NCBI RefSeq assembly: GCF_048564905.1
Contig: NC_133005.1
Span: 16,299,501-16,363,500, forward strand
Direction of reading: 5' to 3'
Source of the DNA: Vicugna pacos
Lineage: Eukaryota; Chordata; Mammalia; Artiodactyla; Camelidae
DNA: 64,000 bases
Made by a program: the position numbers and the translations under genes. Under the pieces are notes generated by a model. The model was not told the origin of the DNA and did not search any database. It saw nothing but the letters and a program-made list of their open reading frames with translations. Position 1 is the first letter of the stretch; each line of letters starts with the position of its first letter. Below, one piece after another: positions 33,092-44,479 of this stretch.

Positions 33092-33149
33092 AGAAATTAA
33101 CACAACATTGTTATGCTCTATACCATACTTCAAAAACAGATGATGTAAA

Positions 33150-33360
33150 ACAGACAGAAGAAATAAGCATTTAGTGATCTTTGCTTGGCATCAGATAACT
33201 TCCTAGACCTTTAATATATTATATGACAATCTATCTTCCCTACCAACTTATGTGGTAAGGTTTATCATTCCCTTTTTATAGACAAGGAAACTATGACTCA
33301 GAAAAGTGAGCTGACTTTGTCAAAGTCAAACAGCTTATACTGCAGGCCCTGGAATAAAAA
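33150..33360 (-). repeat. MIR SINE, reverse
   Basis: GTGGTAAGGTTTATCATTCC, TTTTATAGACAAGGAAACTA and GACTCAGAAAAGTGAGC are the reversed core in order. Confidence 0.7.
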
Positions 33361-33612
33361 ATTTGTTTAAAAACTAGGTCTTTTCACTTTAACGACCTTG
33401 ATTTTTCCACTACTAAAACCCAATTCCAGCCTTATTTACATTGCAATTGTTATTAAAATATCGTATTCCGGGCTCCCACTACAGAGTAAGGAAACAGGTA
33501 TCTGAGCCAAATCTTTCCATATTAGTTCTGCTTTTTCCATTCGACTTAATAAATTTGTCTTCTTTCTTTCTCGAATTAGTCTCTTTCTCCCACTCTCCCT
33601 AAATCTGTGTGT

Positions 33613-33646
<34 letters not shown>

Positions 33647-34135
33647 GACGTGCCTTTCTCTCTCCCTGCTGTCTTCAGATTCCTGCCGTTAAAATTCAAG
33701 CAAAAGACAAGTGACTCAGCAACCTGGCTGTTAATCTCCATGCTTTATTTATTCTTAAAGGAGAAAAAATTCTCTTAGAGGCATATCTAGAAAAAGGGGA
33801 ATGAAAAATTTAAGACTCTTGTAGGATAAGATATACACAGCCCATATAGTATTTTTTTTTTCCCTTCAACTTGCCAGGAAAAGAGGTCCAAGCTCACACT
33901 GGAGTTTAAATAGACATCTGCATAGCATTTGTACTCACGTGAACAAGCTATTTTTTCTGACTATATTGAATGCCTACAGGAAATCAGGCCTAGGATTAAC
34001 TCTGTCCAGTTTGATCCCTTGCCTCTATCTAATTCTTGATCTGCACACGTATAGCTTTTCTATTTTTATTCATAGAAACAAAAGAATCAGAACCCACTGC
34101 TTCCACTTTGAGCCATATGACCTGGATTTGGATGA
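33361..34135. other. unclassified sequence with a GT microsatellite
   Basis: A GT/GC run (GTGTGTGTGTGCGCGTGTGC and onward) occupies about 33,607-33,645. Otherwise nothing recognised. Confidence 0.5.
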
Positions 34136-34635
34136 TGTATTAGTCAGAACAGGCGAGATTATACTGCAGTAATAAACACCCTCAAGTTCACGATGGCTTC
34201 ACATAACAACAGTTCATGCTTTTACTCTCTGCTTGTTCAATGCAGATTAGCAGGACCTTTTTTTATAATACTCACTAAGGAGTTTCCACCAATGGAGACT
34301 CCAATATGGGCTTCTGTGACTGTCAACGTAGGGAGAGAGGGGGAGTCAGCCACGCACAGGAACTTACGTGGTTCCATTGGGAGACATACGTCTCTCCTGT
34401 TCGTATTTAACTGTGTAAGTCAGGTCACGTGGCCTCTTTCACTTTAGAGGGTGGAGAAGTGCAGTCCCTCCGTGTTCCTAGAGAAATGACACCAGAGGTT
34501 TTATGAACAACTCTAATAACTAGCCCAGGTGGCCCCCCTGTGGTTAGATAGGGTCCTCGCCTCTCCTGGACCAATGATGAAATGAGGATTCTGGCCAATT
34601 CACTTTCTTCTTGGGTCAGCTAACTTTTAACCCTA
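34136..34635 (-). mobile_element. old MaLR-like LTR, reverse
   Basis: Starts ATGTATTAGTCAGAACAGGC with CTGCAGTAATAAACACCCTC, the reversed terminal part of this LTR type, and later CAGGTCACGTGGCCTCTTTC. A decayed fossil. Confidence 0.45.
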
Positions 34636-34848
34636 AGAGAACAATAATGCCATCGCTTATGACACAGTGTAGAGGTTAACATGAATGAGGGCTATACATG
34701 TTTCAGTGATTTGAATAAGGAAACACAGAATTTCATTGTTTAAAATGATATGTACCTGGAGATAATACCCTTAAAAGTAGGCAGAGTTCTTTTAGTCATT
34801 TCTTGCTTCTGCTATTACCTAGAAGGAGGTTCATATTGTTCGGCTTGT

Positions 34849-34886
34849 TCTCTCTCCCTCCCTCCCTCCCTCTCTCTTTCTCACTC
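34849..34886. repeat. CTCC/CCCT pyrimidine microsatellite
   Basis: Tetranucleotide run CTCTCTCCCTCCCTCCCTCC followed by TCTCTCTTTCTCACTCTC. Confidence 0.9.
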
Positions 34887-35162
34887 TCTGGAAGACGTCA
34901 GGAAACATTAGGTTAATGTATAATGATCACTGGGCTCCTGGCAGTTAAAACTTTGTTCATGTTAGAGATGTGAAATTTGGCTTTTGAAGATGGACTTACC
35001 CTTCAAATCTGTAAAATTTATTTTTGAGATTGCATGCATATATCTAAATTTTAGCAAAATCAGGCCCTCTTAATTTCCTAAAGAGAGTTTGTCATATTTT
35101 GTATCAAATGAATTTGAGACGACTTGATCTAGAAAGCTGAACCTACTAATGTGAAAGTTGTT

Positions 35163-35370
35163 TTTAGAGCAGTTCTGTCCACAGAATTTTCTGTGATACC
35201 AGAAAATGTTCCCCAGCAGCACTGTCCAATAAGGAACCACCAGCCACACCTAGCACTTGATAGATGGTTAGTGTGACCGAGGAATTACACTTTAAATTTT
35301 GTTTAATTTTAATTGGCTTAAATCTAAACAGCCACATGTGGCTGGTGGCTGTTGTCCTGCGTAGCAGGGT
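35163..35370 (+). mobile_element. hAT-Charlie-type MER element, short copy
   Basis: Has GCAGTTCTGTCCACAGAATT, CAGCACTGTCCAATAAGGAA, ATAGATGGTTAGTGTGACCG and AGCCACATGTGGCTGGTGGC, phrases of a non-autonomous hAT family with CAGTGCTGTCCAATAG-like ends. Exact subfamily not assigned. Confidence 0.6.
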
Positions 35371-36359
35371 TCTAAATTTGGGCTTTCAACAAATGTGTAT
35401 TACTGTTGAATTTTTTAAAAAAGTGAAAGTGTATTCTTATCATGGAATAAAGGAAGCTCATGAGTGTTTTCCTGGTCTGTCTGCTGAAAACCTGGGACTC
35501 CCATGGAAGTGTTTTCTAATTCAGGGGTATGAGCATCTTGGAGTTCCAGCAACCCGCAGAATCACTGCTTTGGGACTGGACTCCGGGTTAGGCCATGCTG
35601 GGTGGCAGTGCTAGACTGTGGGGTAAGGTACAGGGAAAGTCAGCATTGCTCTAGAGCAGAGCTATGGGGTCAGTCTGGGTGGTGGCCCTGACACCCTCTC
35701 CTGGCAAGACCTGTGGGCTCGGGGAGGTGGCCTGAGGTGGTCAAAGAGAAAACCCTGCCCGGTTCATGCTACAAAAGATCTGAGATTCACAAACGTACAA
35801 TCATCCTATGATTTACTCCCACTAACCCCATCATCCCTCATCACTGGCGGGGATCAAGGTTGATACTTTTATCTCCCCGACCCCCAATTCAGTAAACTTT
35901 CTCCATCATTCTCTGATGAATTGACAGGATTACAGAAACGGCCATTGCTGTACCCTCCAAGTTTTTCTAAAGTATTAAGCAAGCATACTCTTACCCTTCC
36001 CCTCAAACACAGACACAAGTCATATCCTGACCCTAAACGTCACCTCTCCCCAATACAGATATTTGGGAGTGAGCACTGACCACTACTATCACCAAGACAA
36101 TGCAAATGAGAATATATTTTCTTTTCTGATTTGTCCAGGACCTCCAGTCCTTAATTAATGCCACCCACTATGCCAAGACTGAAGGGTACAGAGACAAACT
36201 AACAGGGCCTTTCCTTCAGGGAGCACCCAGCCAACAGAATTAGGAGGTACATGCGGACATAGCATAAGGCCTGAGATAGTGGGAATATTCAAAGTGAACT
36301 TAGTATTTCCTCTAGCTACTTGGAATTCAGAGGAAGAAACATTTCCAAAAATGTTCATG
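35371..36359. other. unclassified sequence
   Basis: Nothing recognised in about 1 kb. Short open frames have no motif. Confidence 0.4.
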
Positions 36360-36725
36360 GCTCAGTACTCACCAAGCCTGTTGCTTCTTTCTGGTCTCAT
36401 AGACTATGCTACACAGCCTCACTTTTATTTAGTCCAAGGCCATGTGACAAGGTTCTGGCCAATGTATCTGGCCAAATTGACATGTCTCCTATAAAACCTC
36501 CTGTTTCATTCTTCATGCTTTTTCTTCTTTTGCAGGAACAATGGAAACCAAATGCAGAGAGTGGTACCACCATAAGGTGAATGGAGCTGGGTCCTTGGAA
36601 ATACTGTTTGGAGGAAGGCCTCACAAACCCAACTTGACTGACAAGTGAGAAATCAACTTTTTATTGTATAAAGCCACTATAAGTTGAGGGCTGTTTGCTG
36701 TAGCTATTAGCATCAGTTAACTATT
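36360..36725 (+). mobile_element. old LTR-like repeat, forward
   Basis: CCAAGGCCATGTGACAAGGT then TCTGGCCAATGTATCTGGCC, a CCTATAAAACCTCCTGTTTC segment and an end with ATTGTATAAAGCCACTATAA. This order is shared by several old MaLR-like LTRs. Fragmentary. Confidence 0.45.
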
Positions 36726-36794
36726 AATTCATGGTCCAATTGGCTTCAATTTGGATATGAGATATAATTACAGACTTACAGAACTTAGAAAGCT

Positions 36795-36930
36795 CTCAGT
36801 CTATTTCATCTCTTTATTTCACAGAAGAAGAAATGAAGTGACTTACCTAAGTTTACACAGCCAGTTTTTGGAAGTGCCAGGACTACAATCCAGGCTCCCT
36901 AATCTCAAAGGCTGGCTCTCCCAAGGCAAA
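36795..36930 (-). repeat. MIR SINE, reverse
   Basis: CTCTTTATTTCACAGAAGAA, GAAATGAAGTGACTTACCTA and AGTTTACACAGCCAGTTTTT are reversed MIR. Confidence 0.65.
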
Positions 36931-38084
36931 CTCGCCTCTGTTAGTTTAGACATACTTTTTAGCACCCTTGTATGATTTCCAGTGAAACAGAGCTACACAG
37001 GTTGAAATTTATGGAAAATAAAAATTGTTTTTACAAGGAAGAGAAGATTTTATCCAAAAATTTAGCCTAATATTTTGATATTAGCCTATTTAGGTTGTTT
37101 ATAAACTACTGAAATAAAAACATGCTTTGATTTATTTATCAGGACAAGTTTAGGTTTATCATCAGGACAATGCCTTATTATATTGTTTGTTTTTGTTACA
37201 ATGTGCCTGGCATTTAAGTTTACCCATCTCCAGGAGATGAGAGGTTGAAATTCTCTGGGTACAATATGTGCGTTGATCAATTTCTAAGAAAAGTAGGCTG
37301 TAACCTTGCTGACCTTCAATGTCATCAGACTGAACTCTAAGTTTCTTAGTCCCCGTGGTACTTAAACTTTCTAGGATAAAGTGGGACAAAACAACACAGG
37401 GTAATTGAATTGCTGCTGTAGATACTGATGCTTTCATGTTGCTGTTCTCCCCTTCTGCTACGGATGCCCAATCCTGATGCATCTGTGTGGCACCAGCCTA
37501 GCCCAGGGGATGAAAGGCAATGAATGTAAACCAGATGTGCTGATCTTGGTCTCCTCTGTCAATGATTTGTCTAGAAATGAGATTGGGGCCAGACTCTGGC
37601 CAATGGAATGTAATTGAAAAATCTGCTAGAGGCTTCTGGGAAATATTTTCCTCTTTGCTAAGAGGGGGCTGCTGAGGAAAGGCCATTATTGTCTGCCCTT
37701 GTCTTCCTACATTTGAATTTACTTGTCTGAGGATGGAGCTGCAGCAACAGTCCAAGGGTGGGAAAGAGGAGTGTGAGTTGGGGCTTCTCTGTTTTCATAT
37801 CCCTTTACAACACTCCTCCCACCTCTCCCAACAAGTGCCCGGTTGCTTGTTTCTCAGTTCATTGAAATTGAGAGATTAAGGATTAGGCCCTTTATAAATT
37901 CCCAGTAGGTTTATTGAGTTCCAGGCCCCCATTACATTCTCTGACAAATTAGCCTCGTCACTATGTTTGCACCCCTTTTATCTGGTCTGAAAAATGATGA
38001 TACAGATAATATTTACCCTCAAGTTTCTTATTTGTAAAATTGCAATGATGAAATCTACATGCTATTGTTATTGGAAGGACTGTA
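36931..38084. other. unclassified sequence, possible old repeat near 37.5-37.8 kb
   Basis: The part 37,500-37,790 (GGGGCCAGACTCTGGCCAAT, GAGGCTTCTGGGAAATATTT) has the feel of an old LTR or DNA repeat, not placed. The rest is unrecognised. Confidence 0.35.
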
Positions 38085-39130
38085 TTAAATTCATTTATTC
38101 AACTCATATTTACTGAGTGCCTATTGTGAGCTAGATGTTGTGGTTAGCACTGACAATACTGAATGAACAAAGTAGACATAATCTTTGGCCCTCAGGGAAC
38201 TTCTGATCTGGTAAAAAGGACAGGCAAAAGAAATTAATTGTTAAGTAAACATCACAAGAATCAAAAGTTGTAATAATTGAAATGAGCTAAACAGGACGGT
38301 ATGGTGGAGGAAAATGAGTAGGGCAGGAATACTACTTTAGATAGAGTATCCAGAGAAGACCTTCAAGAGGTGGTGAGATTTATTTAACCTGAGGTGCAAT
38401 GGAGCCCACCAGGGAAAGAAGAGGGAGCAAGGAAAGAGATTTTGTAGCAGATAAATAACAAGAATAGAAGTCTTGAGATGGGAGCAGCTTGGTTATTCTA
38501 AAAGATGCGAGAAGGTAAATGTGGTTAGAATGTAATAAATCATAGGGACAGTGGCAGGAGGTGAGACTGGAGGGAATGGCAGGTCATGTAAGACTTTATA
38601 GGCCATATTAAGGAATTTTGAGTTTATCATAATTACAAAGGGAAGTCTTTGAAGAATTTTAAGCAAGGGGGTGGGGAACATAATCTTGCAGGATTTGAAA
38701 ATTAAAACTAGATTTTGTGTGGTAAAGGTGTAGAGATATTCAGAAGGAAGAGATTGGATAGGAAGCTACTGTAGTGCTATAGGCAAGCGGTAGCAGAGGC
38801 TTAGACTGGGAGAAGTGATGGTAGAGGGAAGGGAAAGAAGGGAATAGATTCAAGACAAATTTAGAAAGTTGGATGAATAGAATTTGCTGATGGATTGGGT
38901 GAGGGAGGTAAGGAAAAGGAATAAGTAAGTGGTATCTTCCAGATTTTTGATTTGCAGAACTGGAAGGATGGTGGGACTACTTTCTAAAAGGGAAAGACTG
39001 GAGAGGGGGGTTTTTAAACTTGGGGTGAAATTCGACAGTCTGGTATAAATTCTTTTAGATATGGCTATGAGCCATTTACATGGAGATGTCAGATTGGTAG
39101 TTGACTATGTGAATATATATAAGTCTAAGC
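38085..39130 (-). mobile_element. long L2 LINE, reverse, left part
   Basis: Reversed L2 from its 3' end inwards: CATATTTACTGAGTGCCTAT, CTTTGGCCCTCAGGGAACTT, CTTCAAGAGGTGGTGAGATT, GGCAGGTCATGTAAGACTTT, ATAGGCCATATTAAGGAATT, TTGCTGATGGATTGGGTGAG, GAGATGTCAGATTGGTAGTT. More than 1 kb in register, then interrupted by an LTR. Confidence 0.85.
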
Positions 39131-39132
39131 TG

Positions 39133-39590
39133 CTGTATCAGTTAGCTAGTGCTGTGTAACAAACCATACCAAAAGTCAGCAGTTTAAACAATAACTATTT
39201 TGTTACCTTGTATTTTGTCAAGTTGGTGAATTACTCTGGGTTAACTGAGGGCCTTGTTGGTCTCACCTGAGTTCCCTAATGCATCAGTAATTAGCTGTGA
39301 GTTAGCTAGTTGGCTTTGTTTCTGGAGGTTGATTGATTGTCAGTTGGTGGGCTGCCTTGGGTTTGTTCATATGATAGAGGAGGTGTTCCAAGAGTTAGTA
39401 GAGCCTTAAGTTCATAACTGGTACACTATTACCTTCCCAGAATTCTATTGACCAAAGAAATTTATAAGACCAGCCAAGGTTCAATGAGTGGAGAAATAGA
39501 TTCTACCTTATGATGCAAGCTGTGGCAAAGTCACATTACAAAAGGGCATGGGCACAAAGGGGACATTAATAGGGGCCATCTGTGCAATTG
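39133..39590 (-). mobile_element. MaLR-like LTR inserted in L2, reverse
   Basis: Begins TGTATCAGTTAGCTAGTGCT with GTAACAAACCATACCAAAAG, and later has AGAATTCTATTGACCAAAGA, AAGACCAGCCAAGGTTCAAT and GGGGCCATCTGTGCAA. L2 resumes on the far side, so this LTR is the younger of the two. Looks close to full length. Confidence 0.65.
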
Positions 39591-39591
39591 A

Positions 39592-39730
39592 TTGAGTATA
39601 GTGCAGGTTATGATTTGAGAGTCTTTGGCATATAGGTATTATTTAAAGTCATGGGAACAACTGAGCTCAACTAGAGAGGAAGTGTAGGTGATGAAGACTC
39701 TTAAGGATCTCCAGCATTTGGCCAATGAGG
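39592..39730 (-). mobile_element. L2 LINE, reverse, resumed after LTR
   Basis: AGAGTCTTTGGCATATAGGT then ATTATTTAAAGTCATGGGAA corresponds to the L2 part that follows, in register, the segment ending at 39,130. Confidence 0.65.
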
Positions 39731-39825
39731 TTGGGGCCAACAAAAAGACTTAAAAGTTGAGACAGAAAATAGAAATATGTAGAGCACATAATAACGTTTA
39801 ATAAACTGAGTCTCAGTATAGCTTA

Positions 39826-40010
39826 CATTCATTTATTGAGGTGTCCTCCATCCAGGGCACTTAGCTAGCTCTGTGGCAGGAAAAAATAAGGTATAAATCA
39901 TACATTCTGCATCGTCTTACTGTAAAAACCATGCAGAATGTATGATTTAGTGGGAGGGACAGCCTCATTCTCGCATAAATTAATAACAATGTAAGACAAC
40001 TATACAGGTG
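39826..40010 (-). mobile_element. L2 LINE 3' end, reverse, carrying a hairpin
   Basis: TTCATTTATTGAGGTGTCCT, then GATTTAGTGGGAGGGACAGC and AATTAATAACAATGTAAGAC are reversed L2 3' end. The segment expected between them is replaced by a perfect inverted repeat. Confidence 0.55.
39894..39949. repeat. perfect 19-bp inverted repeat with 18-nt loop
   Basis: Left arm TAAATCATACATTCTGCAT (39,894-39,912), loop of 18 nt (39,913-39,930), right arm ATGCAGAATGTATGATTTA (39,931-39,949). All 19 positions pair. Confidence 0.95.
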
Positions 40011-40919
40011 TTTCTCAAAAGCCCATCAATGAGAATCCTTCAGCAAGACAGAAGTCAACTCTCTGCGAAAAATTAACCAAATCATACACTTACTATTTGT
40101 GCAATCTTCCAATTAATGCACAATAAAAAATTTAAGAAAAAACACTTCAACCCTCTGGGTTATTGATACCTGATAATGATTCAGTTTAATTAAAAATACT
40201 GTCTTTTCATAAGAACTTACTTTTGTTATACTAATTTCAATATATGTGATATAGTCTTAATATATTTCAGGACCTAAATTTAGAACAAGAGGCAAGAATT
40301 TAAAAAGTGAATTCTTTTTCCTTATAAGCAATTAAATCATTTTGAATTTTAAAAAGTTTTTATCTTAAATAAGCCCCCAATACATGAAAGGAATTTAGTT
40401 CTCTGCCTCAGCGTGCATTGTACTTTTAACGTAAGAACAAAAGAAAATTCAAACAGAGGACAAATTGCTTTTTGTTATAAATTTATGCTAAAAAAAGGTA
40501 AGAAGCCTCTTTTGAATAAGACAACTGAAGAAAAAAAATTGGGATAGTTAAAAAGAGATGAAGAGCTTGAAGGAATTTTTTTTTTTTTAAAGGCCAAATC
40601 AGATAAGGGCTCACTTGGAAAGCTAGAACGGGAACAAATTGGCTGGGTCAGAAAAAGGAAAACAGCCTTTAGAAAATTGGCTATAGAAATAATCATAGAG
40701 TCTAAAGATGGTTCAAATGATTTAGGAATGCTGGTGGAGGGGGACAAGCCAGCTCAAGTCTCAGGAGACTTGCATCATGATCCTTGCAAAGCTGAACTAG
40801 AAGCAGTTCTCTTAACACTAACACAAGCAGAAAATTAGTAACTGTATACTCATGGCATGTGAGCTTGGTCAGTGACTGAACTCTCACAGAGCTGACGGAG
40901 TAACAAAGGCACTTAGAGC
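40011..40919. other. AT-rich unclassified sequence
   Basis: No gene or repeat recognised. T-run at 40,579-40,589. Confidence 0.4.
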
Positions 40920-41045
40920 TGAGGGAGATTTGAGGATCCTCAAATCAGATGAGGAAACTGAGGCCCAGAGAGATTAAATAATTTGCTAAAGGTTATCTGA
41001 AGGGCTAACAGTAAAAAGGTACAGGACTGGTCTGAGTTAATTACC
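40920..41045 (-). repeat. MIR SINE, reverse
   Basis: CAGATGAGGAAACTGAGGCC followed by CAGAGAGATTAAATAATTTG and CTAAAGGTTATCTGAAGGG is clear reversed MIR. Confidence 0.8.
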
Positions 41046-41224
41046 TCCAAGCCTAAACAGAGAGGCTTGCTATGTGTTTTAGGTAAACCATGCAAAAATA
41101 GACTTTGTAGAAAATGCTGTTGGTGAGGATTTTTTTTTCCACATTGGGCAAAGCCTGTGACCAAAAGCAGTAGGAATGTCAAAGGAAGCGATTTATGAGT
41201 ACCAACATTTCTGTATAAATGACT

Positions 41225-41420
41225 GTGGCACTTAAAAAAAACCGGCCACAGATTCTTTGATATGCCTTTCATTGAGAGTTTGAGGGCCTGTGCCACCTCC
41301 CCTAGATCTGGGTGGGCTTGTGTTTGGCATCTGAAGAAGAGAGTGAGGTTGGGAAGTAAGCCTAGAAGCCAGGACACCTGTTCAGAGGCTGTTACTGCCA
41401 TGCAGAATCATGGCAGCTTG
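41225..41420 (+). mobile_element. MLT1-like LTR 5' part, forward
   Basis: TTCTTTGATATGCCTTTCAT, TGCCACCTCCCCTAGATCTG and GGTGGGCTTGTGTTTGGCAT match the first part of an old MaLR LTR. The rest is absent. Confidence 0.45.
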
Positions 41421-42584
41421 GACTGTGGGCATGATGGAAAGAAGAAATCCTAAATACATTTTAGAGGTGGAATTAACTGGGCTTGATGATAGAATGGATA
41501 TGTAAGTGGATCTCCTTGAGCAATTAAATGGTGCTAATTTCCTTAATGGGAAAAACTAGGCCTAGAGCCCCAAAGGTCCATTTTAGCTATGTTCCATTTG
41601 GGGTGACCATGAGCTATCCTACTTTCTACTGGTGGTTGGATGTCAAGGGGGCAATTGGATTTTATGCCTGGAGTTCAGAGGGGAGCTCTGAGCTAGATAT
41701 AGAATTTCTCTTATTACATAAAAATTAGGGTTTTTCTTAATTGAATTAGTCTTCTGACATAGCTCTGTTGGCCTTTCTCCAAACCTGTGAATTTCAATAT
41801 TCTTTTGGGCTTCCCAATCACTTCAGTTCCAGACTTCTTCACACAATACCAGGGTCTTCTTCCTCCATCTGTTTTTATACCTGTGAAGATTTTCCTCAGC
41901 CTTCCCTCTTCTTTTGTGAAGTAAAGCAAAGGCTAACCAGATTTCTGAGCTCTTAGCCAGAGCATCAGAAAACACACATACACACACACACACAAAAGGT
42001 CTGTACCTTAAATGGCTCCACATTGCACATTTCACAGCTGCCCCTCAGAGTTCAGGAGGACCACTGGAAACTCAAAGTCTGAGAAAAAGGTGGGGCTTCT
42101 CTTCAGATTTGCCTATAAAATTCTATAACCCAAAGTGGCAGATTACATCCATTATTCAGTTTATAAAAGCCTCAAGGGATGGTTGCTTCTCCAGATCTAA
42201 TAACTCCCCCTGGGACTGTAGGGCTGCGTGGTCCCCTGCTCCAGAATCTATACTGCCCTGCTCTCAGAATCACCATGATTTTCCCACAAGGTCATTTCTA
42301 GTCCCTCAAGCTTGTTAGCCTGACCCCATTAAGTCACAGCTTTGGAAAGATACACCTGTTTCACTCCGTCCCTCAGAAATCATTTCCGTCGTTTCTGCAA
42401 TCTTTGTGATTGGCCCTTGTCATAGAACATCAAAATGGTAACAAAAGTAAGAATGGAAACTTTCCTGTAAGATAAGCCACACATCCATATGTATCAGCTA
42501 CAGTTCTGGATTCCTGACCTTAGGACTCAAACGTTAGGGCAACATCATAATCAGAGGGAAAAGCAGTGTCTCTCACAAATGGTT
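41421..42584. other. unclassified sequence with a CA run
   Basis: A short CA run lies at about 41,970-41,993. Nothing else recognised. Confidence 0.4.
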
Positions 42585-42685
42585 AAGGTCACGACTCTGG
42601 GGACAGACCAAGCTGAGTGTCTGTACTCCTAGTCTGGCTCTTGACTGGCTGACCTTGAGCACAATCACTTAATATTTCTATTAAA
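42585..42685 (+). repeat. MIR SINE 5' half, forward
   Basis: CACGACTCTGGGGACAGACC, AGTCTGGCTCTTGACTGGCT and GACCTTGAGCACAATCACTT follow the MIR 5' order. Confidence 0.6.
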
Positions 42686-42689
42686 TGTC

Positions 42690-42985
42690 CCTTTCATCTA
42701 GGTTGTCGCACTTCTAGCTCATCTTTATCCTTCAAGTCTTAACTCAAATACCCCTCCTCTCAGAGGCCCCCTCTGCCTGCTCTTTCATCTAAGGAAACCA
42801 CCCCCATCTCTGGCCAATTATTTCCTTGTTCTTTACTGTATTTATTCCCTTCCTTGTACTCATGATAAGTATTTGTAAGTTCCTTGTTTCAGTGTTTGTT
42901 TATATGCTTCTTTAGTATTCAAGTGCTACTTCATCCCTAGTTCAGAATAGGTGCTCAATTAATGAATGAAATGTCTGAAGAAGGC
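42690..42985 (+). mobile_element. L2 LINE 3' end, forward
   Basis: TTCAAGTCTTAACTCAAATA, CCCCTCCTCTCAGAGGCCCC, CTTTACTGTATTTATTCCCT and AGAATAGGTGCTCAATTAAT then GAATGAAATG are a good L2 3' end. Confidence 0.85.
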
Positions 42986-43044
42986 CAAAATCGCCAGCTA
43001 GTCTGGTAAGAAAACTCAGCCAAATTGATTATTTGGTATCCTCT

Positions 43045-43645
43045 TCCAAGCACTATCCAATAGAAATATAATGCAAGTCATTTATGTAATTTTAAATATT
43101 CTAGTCACTGAATTAAAGAAGTAAAAAAAACCACTATGAAATTAATTTTATAAATGTATTCTGTTTTACCCAATATATGAAATATATCATTTCAACATGT
43201 AATCAATATAAGAATTATTAATGTAAAAATTAGTTATTAATGAAACAATTTACATTCTCTTCTTTTGTAGTAACATTTTGAAATCTGTTAAGTATTTAAT
43301 ACTAATGGTACCTCTTAATTTGAATGTTAGCTTTTCATAGGAACCCCATGATTTGTATTTTGATTTTATAAAATTTATAATTGAAAAAGAAGATTCACAT
43401 ACCCAAGTTATTACAAAGATGCTTAAACATTTTCTGATATCAAAACAAGTATCAGATCTTTTATATATTTTTTATTGAAATATAGTCAGTTTACAACATT
43501 GTGTCAATTTCCAGATTTTAAATGTAACTAGAAATAAATTAAAATGAAACAAAATTAAAACTTTCGTTCCTACTTACAGTAGACACATTTCAAGTACTTA
43601 GGAGGGGCTAGCGGCTACCATGCTGCAGCTCTAACACATCATGTC
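43045..43645 (+). mobile_element. hAT-Charlie-type MER element, long copy, split
   Basis: AAGCACTATCCAATAGAAAT, TTTACCCAATATATGAAATA, CATTTCAACATGTAATCAAT and a right end with CACATTTCAAGTACTTAGG then GCGGCTACCATGCTGCAG. It is about 600 bp including a short L1 end at 43,463-43,515. Related to the copy at 35.2 kb. Confidence 0.65.
43463..43515 (-). mobile_element. very short L1 3' end, reverse, inside hAT element
   Basis: TATATTTTTTATTGAAATAT then AGTCAGTTTACAACATTGTG and TCAATTTCCAG is the same L1 terminus seen at 28.1 and 51.5 kb, only about 50 bp long here. Confidence 0.65.
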
Positions 43646-43759
43646 AAACTTTTCTCATCATGTTGTCTTGTGGACATGTATCCTTACAATCAGATTATGT
43701 TATTCTAAATGGGAGAAGGGAAAGGAACTTGGACGCATTAAGTGGAGGTGTTTGCTGAG

Positions 43760-43900
43760 AGCTTTGGCAGGTGTTTTCTAAATAACTGTTCACACAAACC
43801 TATGAGGCTGGTTTTATTGTCCCTCTTTTACACAATGGGATACTGAAAGATGAGAGAGAACTGGCTGCAAGTACCAAGCATCTTTCTCTTTCTTTTTCTC
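43760..43900 (-). repeat. MIR SINE, reverse
   Basis: TTTTCTAAATAACTGTTCAC, AACCTATGAGGCTGGTTTTA and CACAATGGGATACTGAAAG follow the reversed MIR order. Confidence 0.6.
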
Positions 43901-44479
43901 TGGTTTCTGAATGAGAAGAGTCAGCAAAAGGGCACTCACCCTCAGCTTTGTAGCCCACCCTCCCCTGTTGTCCCCTGCACTACCCCGACCTCCTGAGAAC
44001 ATGCCCAGCTTCTACTCAGAGGTAGGCAGTACAATGCAGGCTTTCTGATTCCCATTCCTTGCAGATCCCGGGAAGACTGGTCCCAGGTGAGGCCCTTTGC
44101 CCAAGGAATCCCACTAACTTCCCTCTGCCCCCTTGAAGGGCACCTGAAGGTAGTGCTCCTCCTTGAAAGTGAGGAGAGCACTGCCTTTTTTCAGAGCCAA
44201 AGACTCTTCAGAGAAGAGCTGAGATCTTTCACCATTGCTTTATGGGAAAACTCTTTGGGTTGGGATGGTCTCTGGGGAGGCGGAGAACAATTGGACAAAA
44301 TCATTTAAACTCTTTGCATTCTTTAACTTGTACAAAATTCCTTCTTTCCTTCTCTCCAAAACAAACTGAATATTTAGAACAAGCTTGAGGTGACCAGTCA
44401 TCATCTCTGTTTCTGTATTCAGTTTCTCTAAAGGGTTCAGGGAGGGAAAAAAGAATTTTGACAAATTCTCATGTTTAAG
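43901..44479. other. unclassified sequence
   Basis: Nothing recognised. Confidence 0.4.

Noticed and set aside
40940-41401. Reverse open frame of about 153 codons
   Set aside because: It overlaps a reverse MIR at one end and an LTR-like repeat at the other. No conserved motif.
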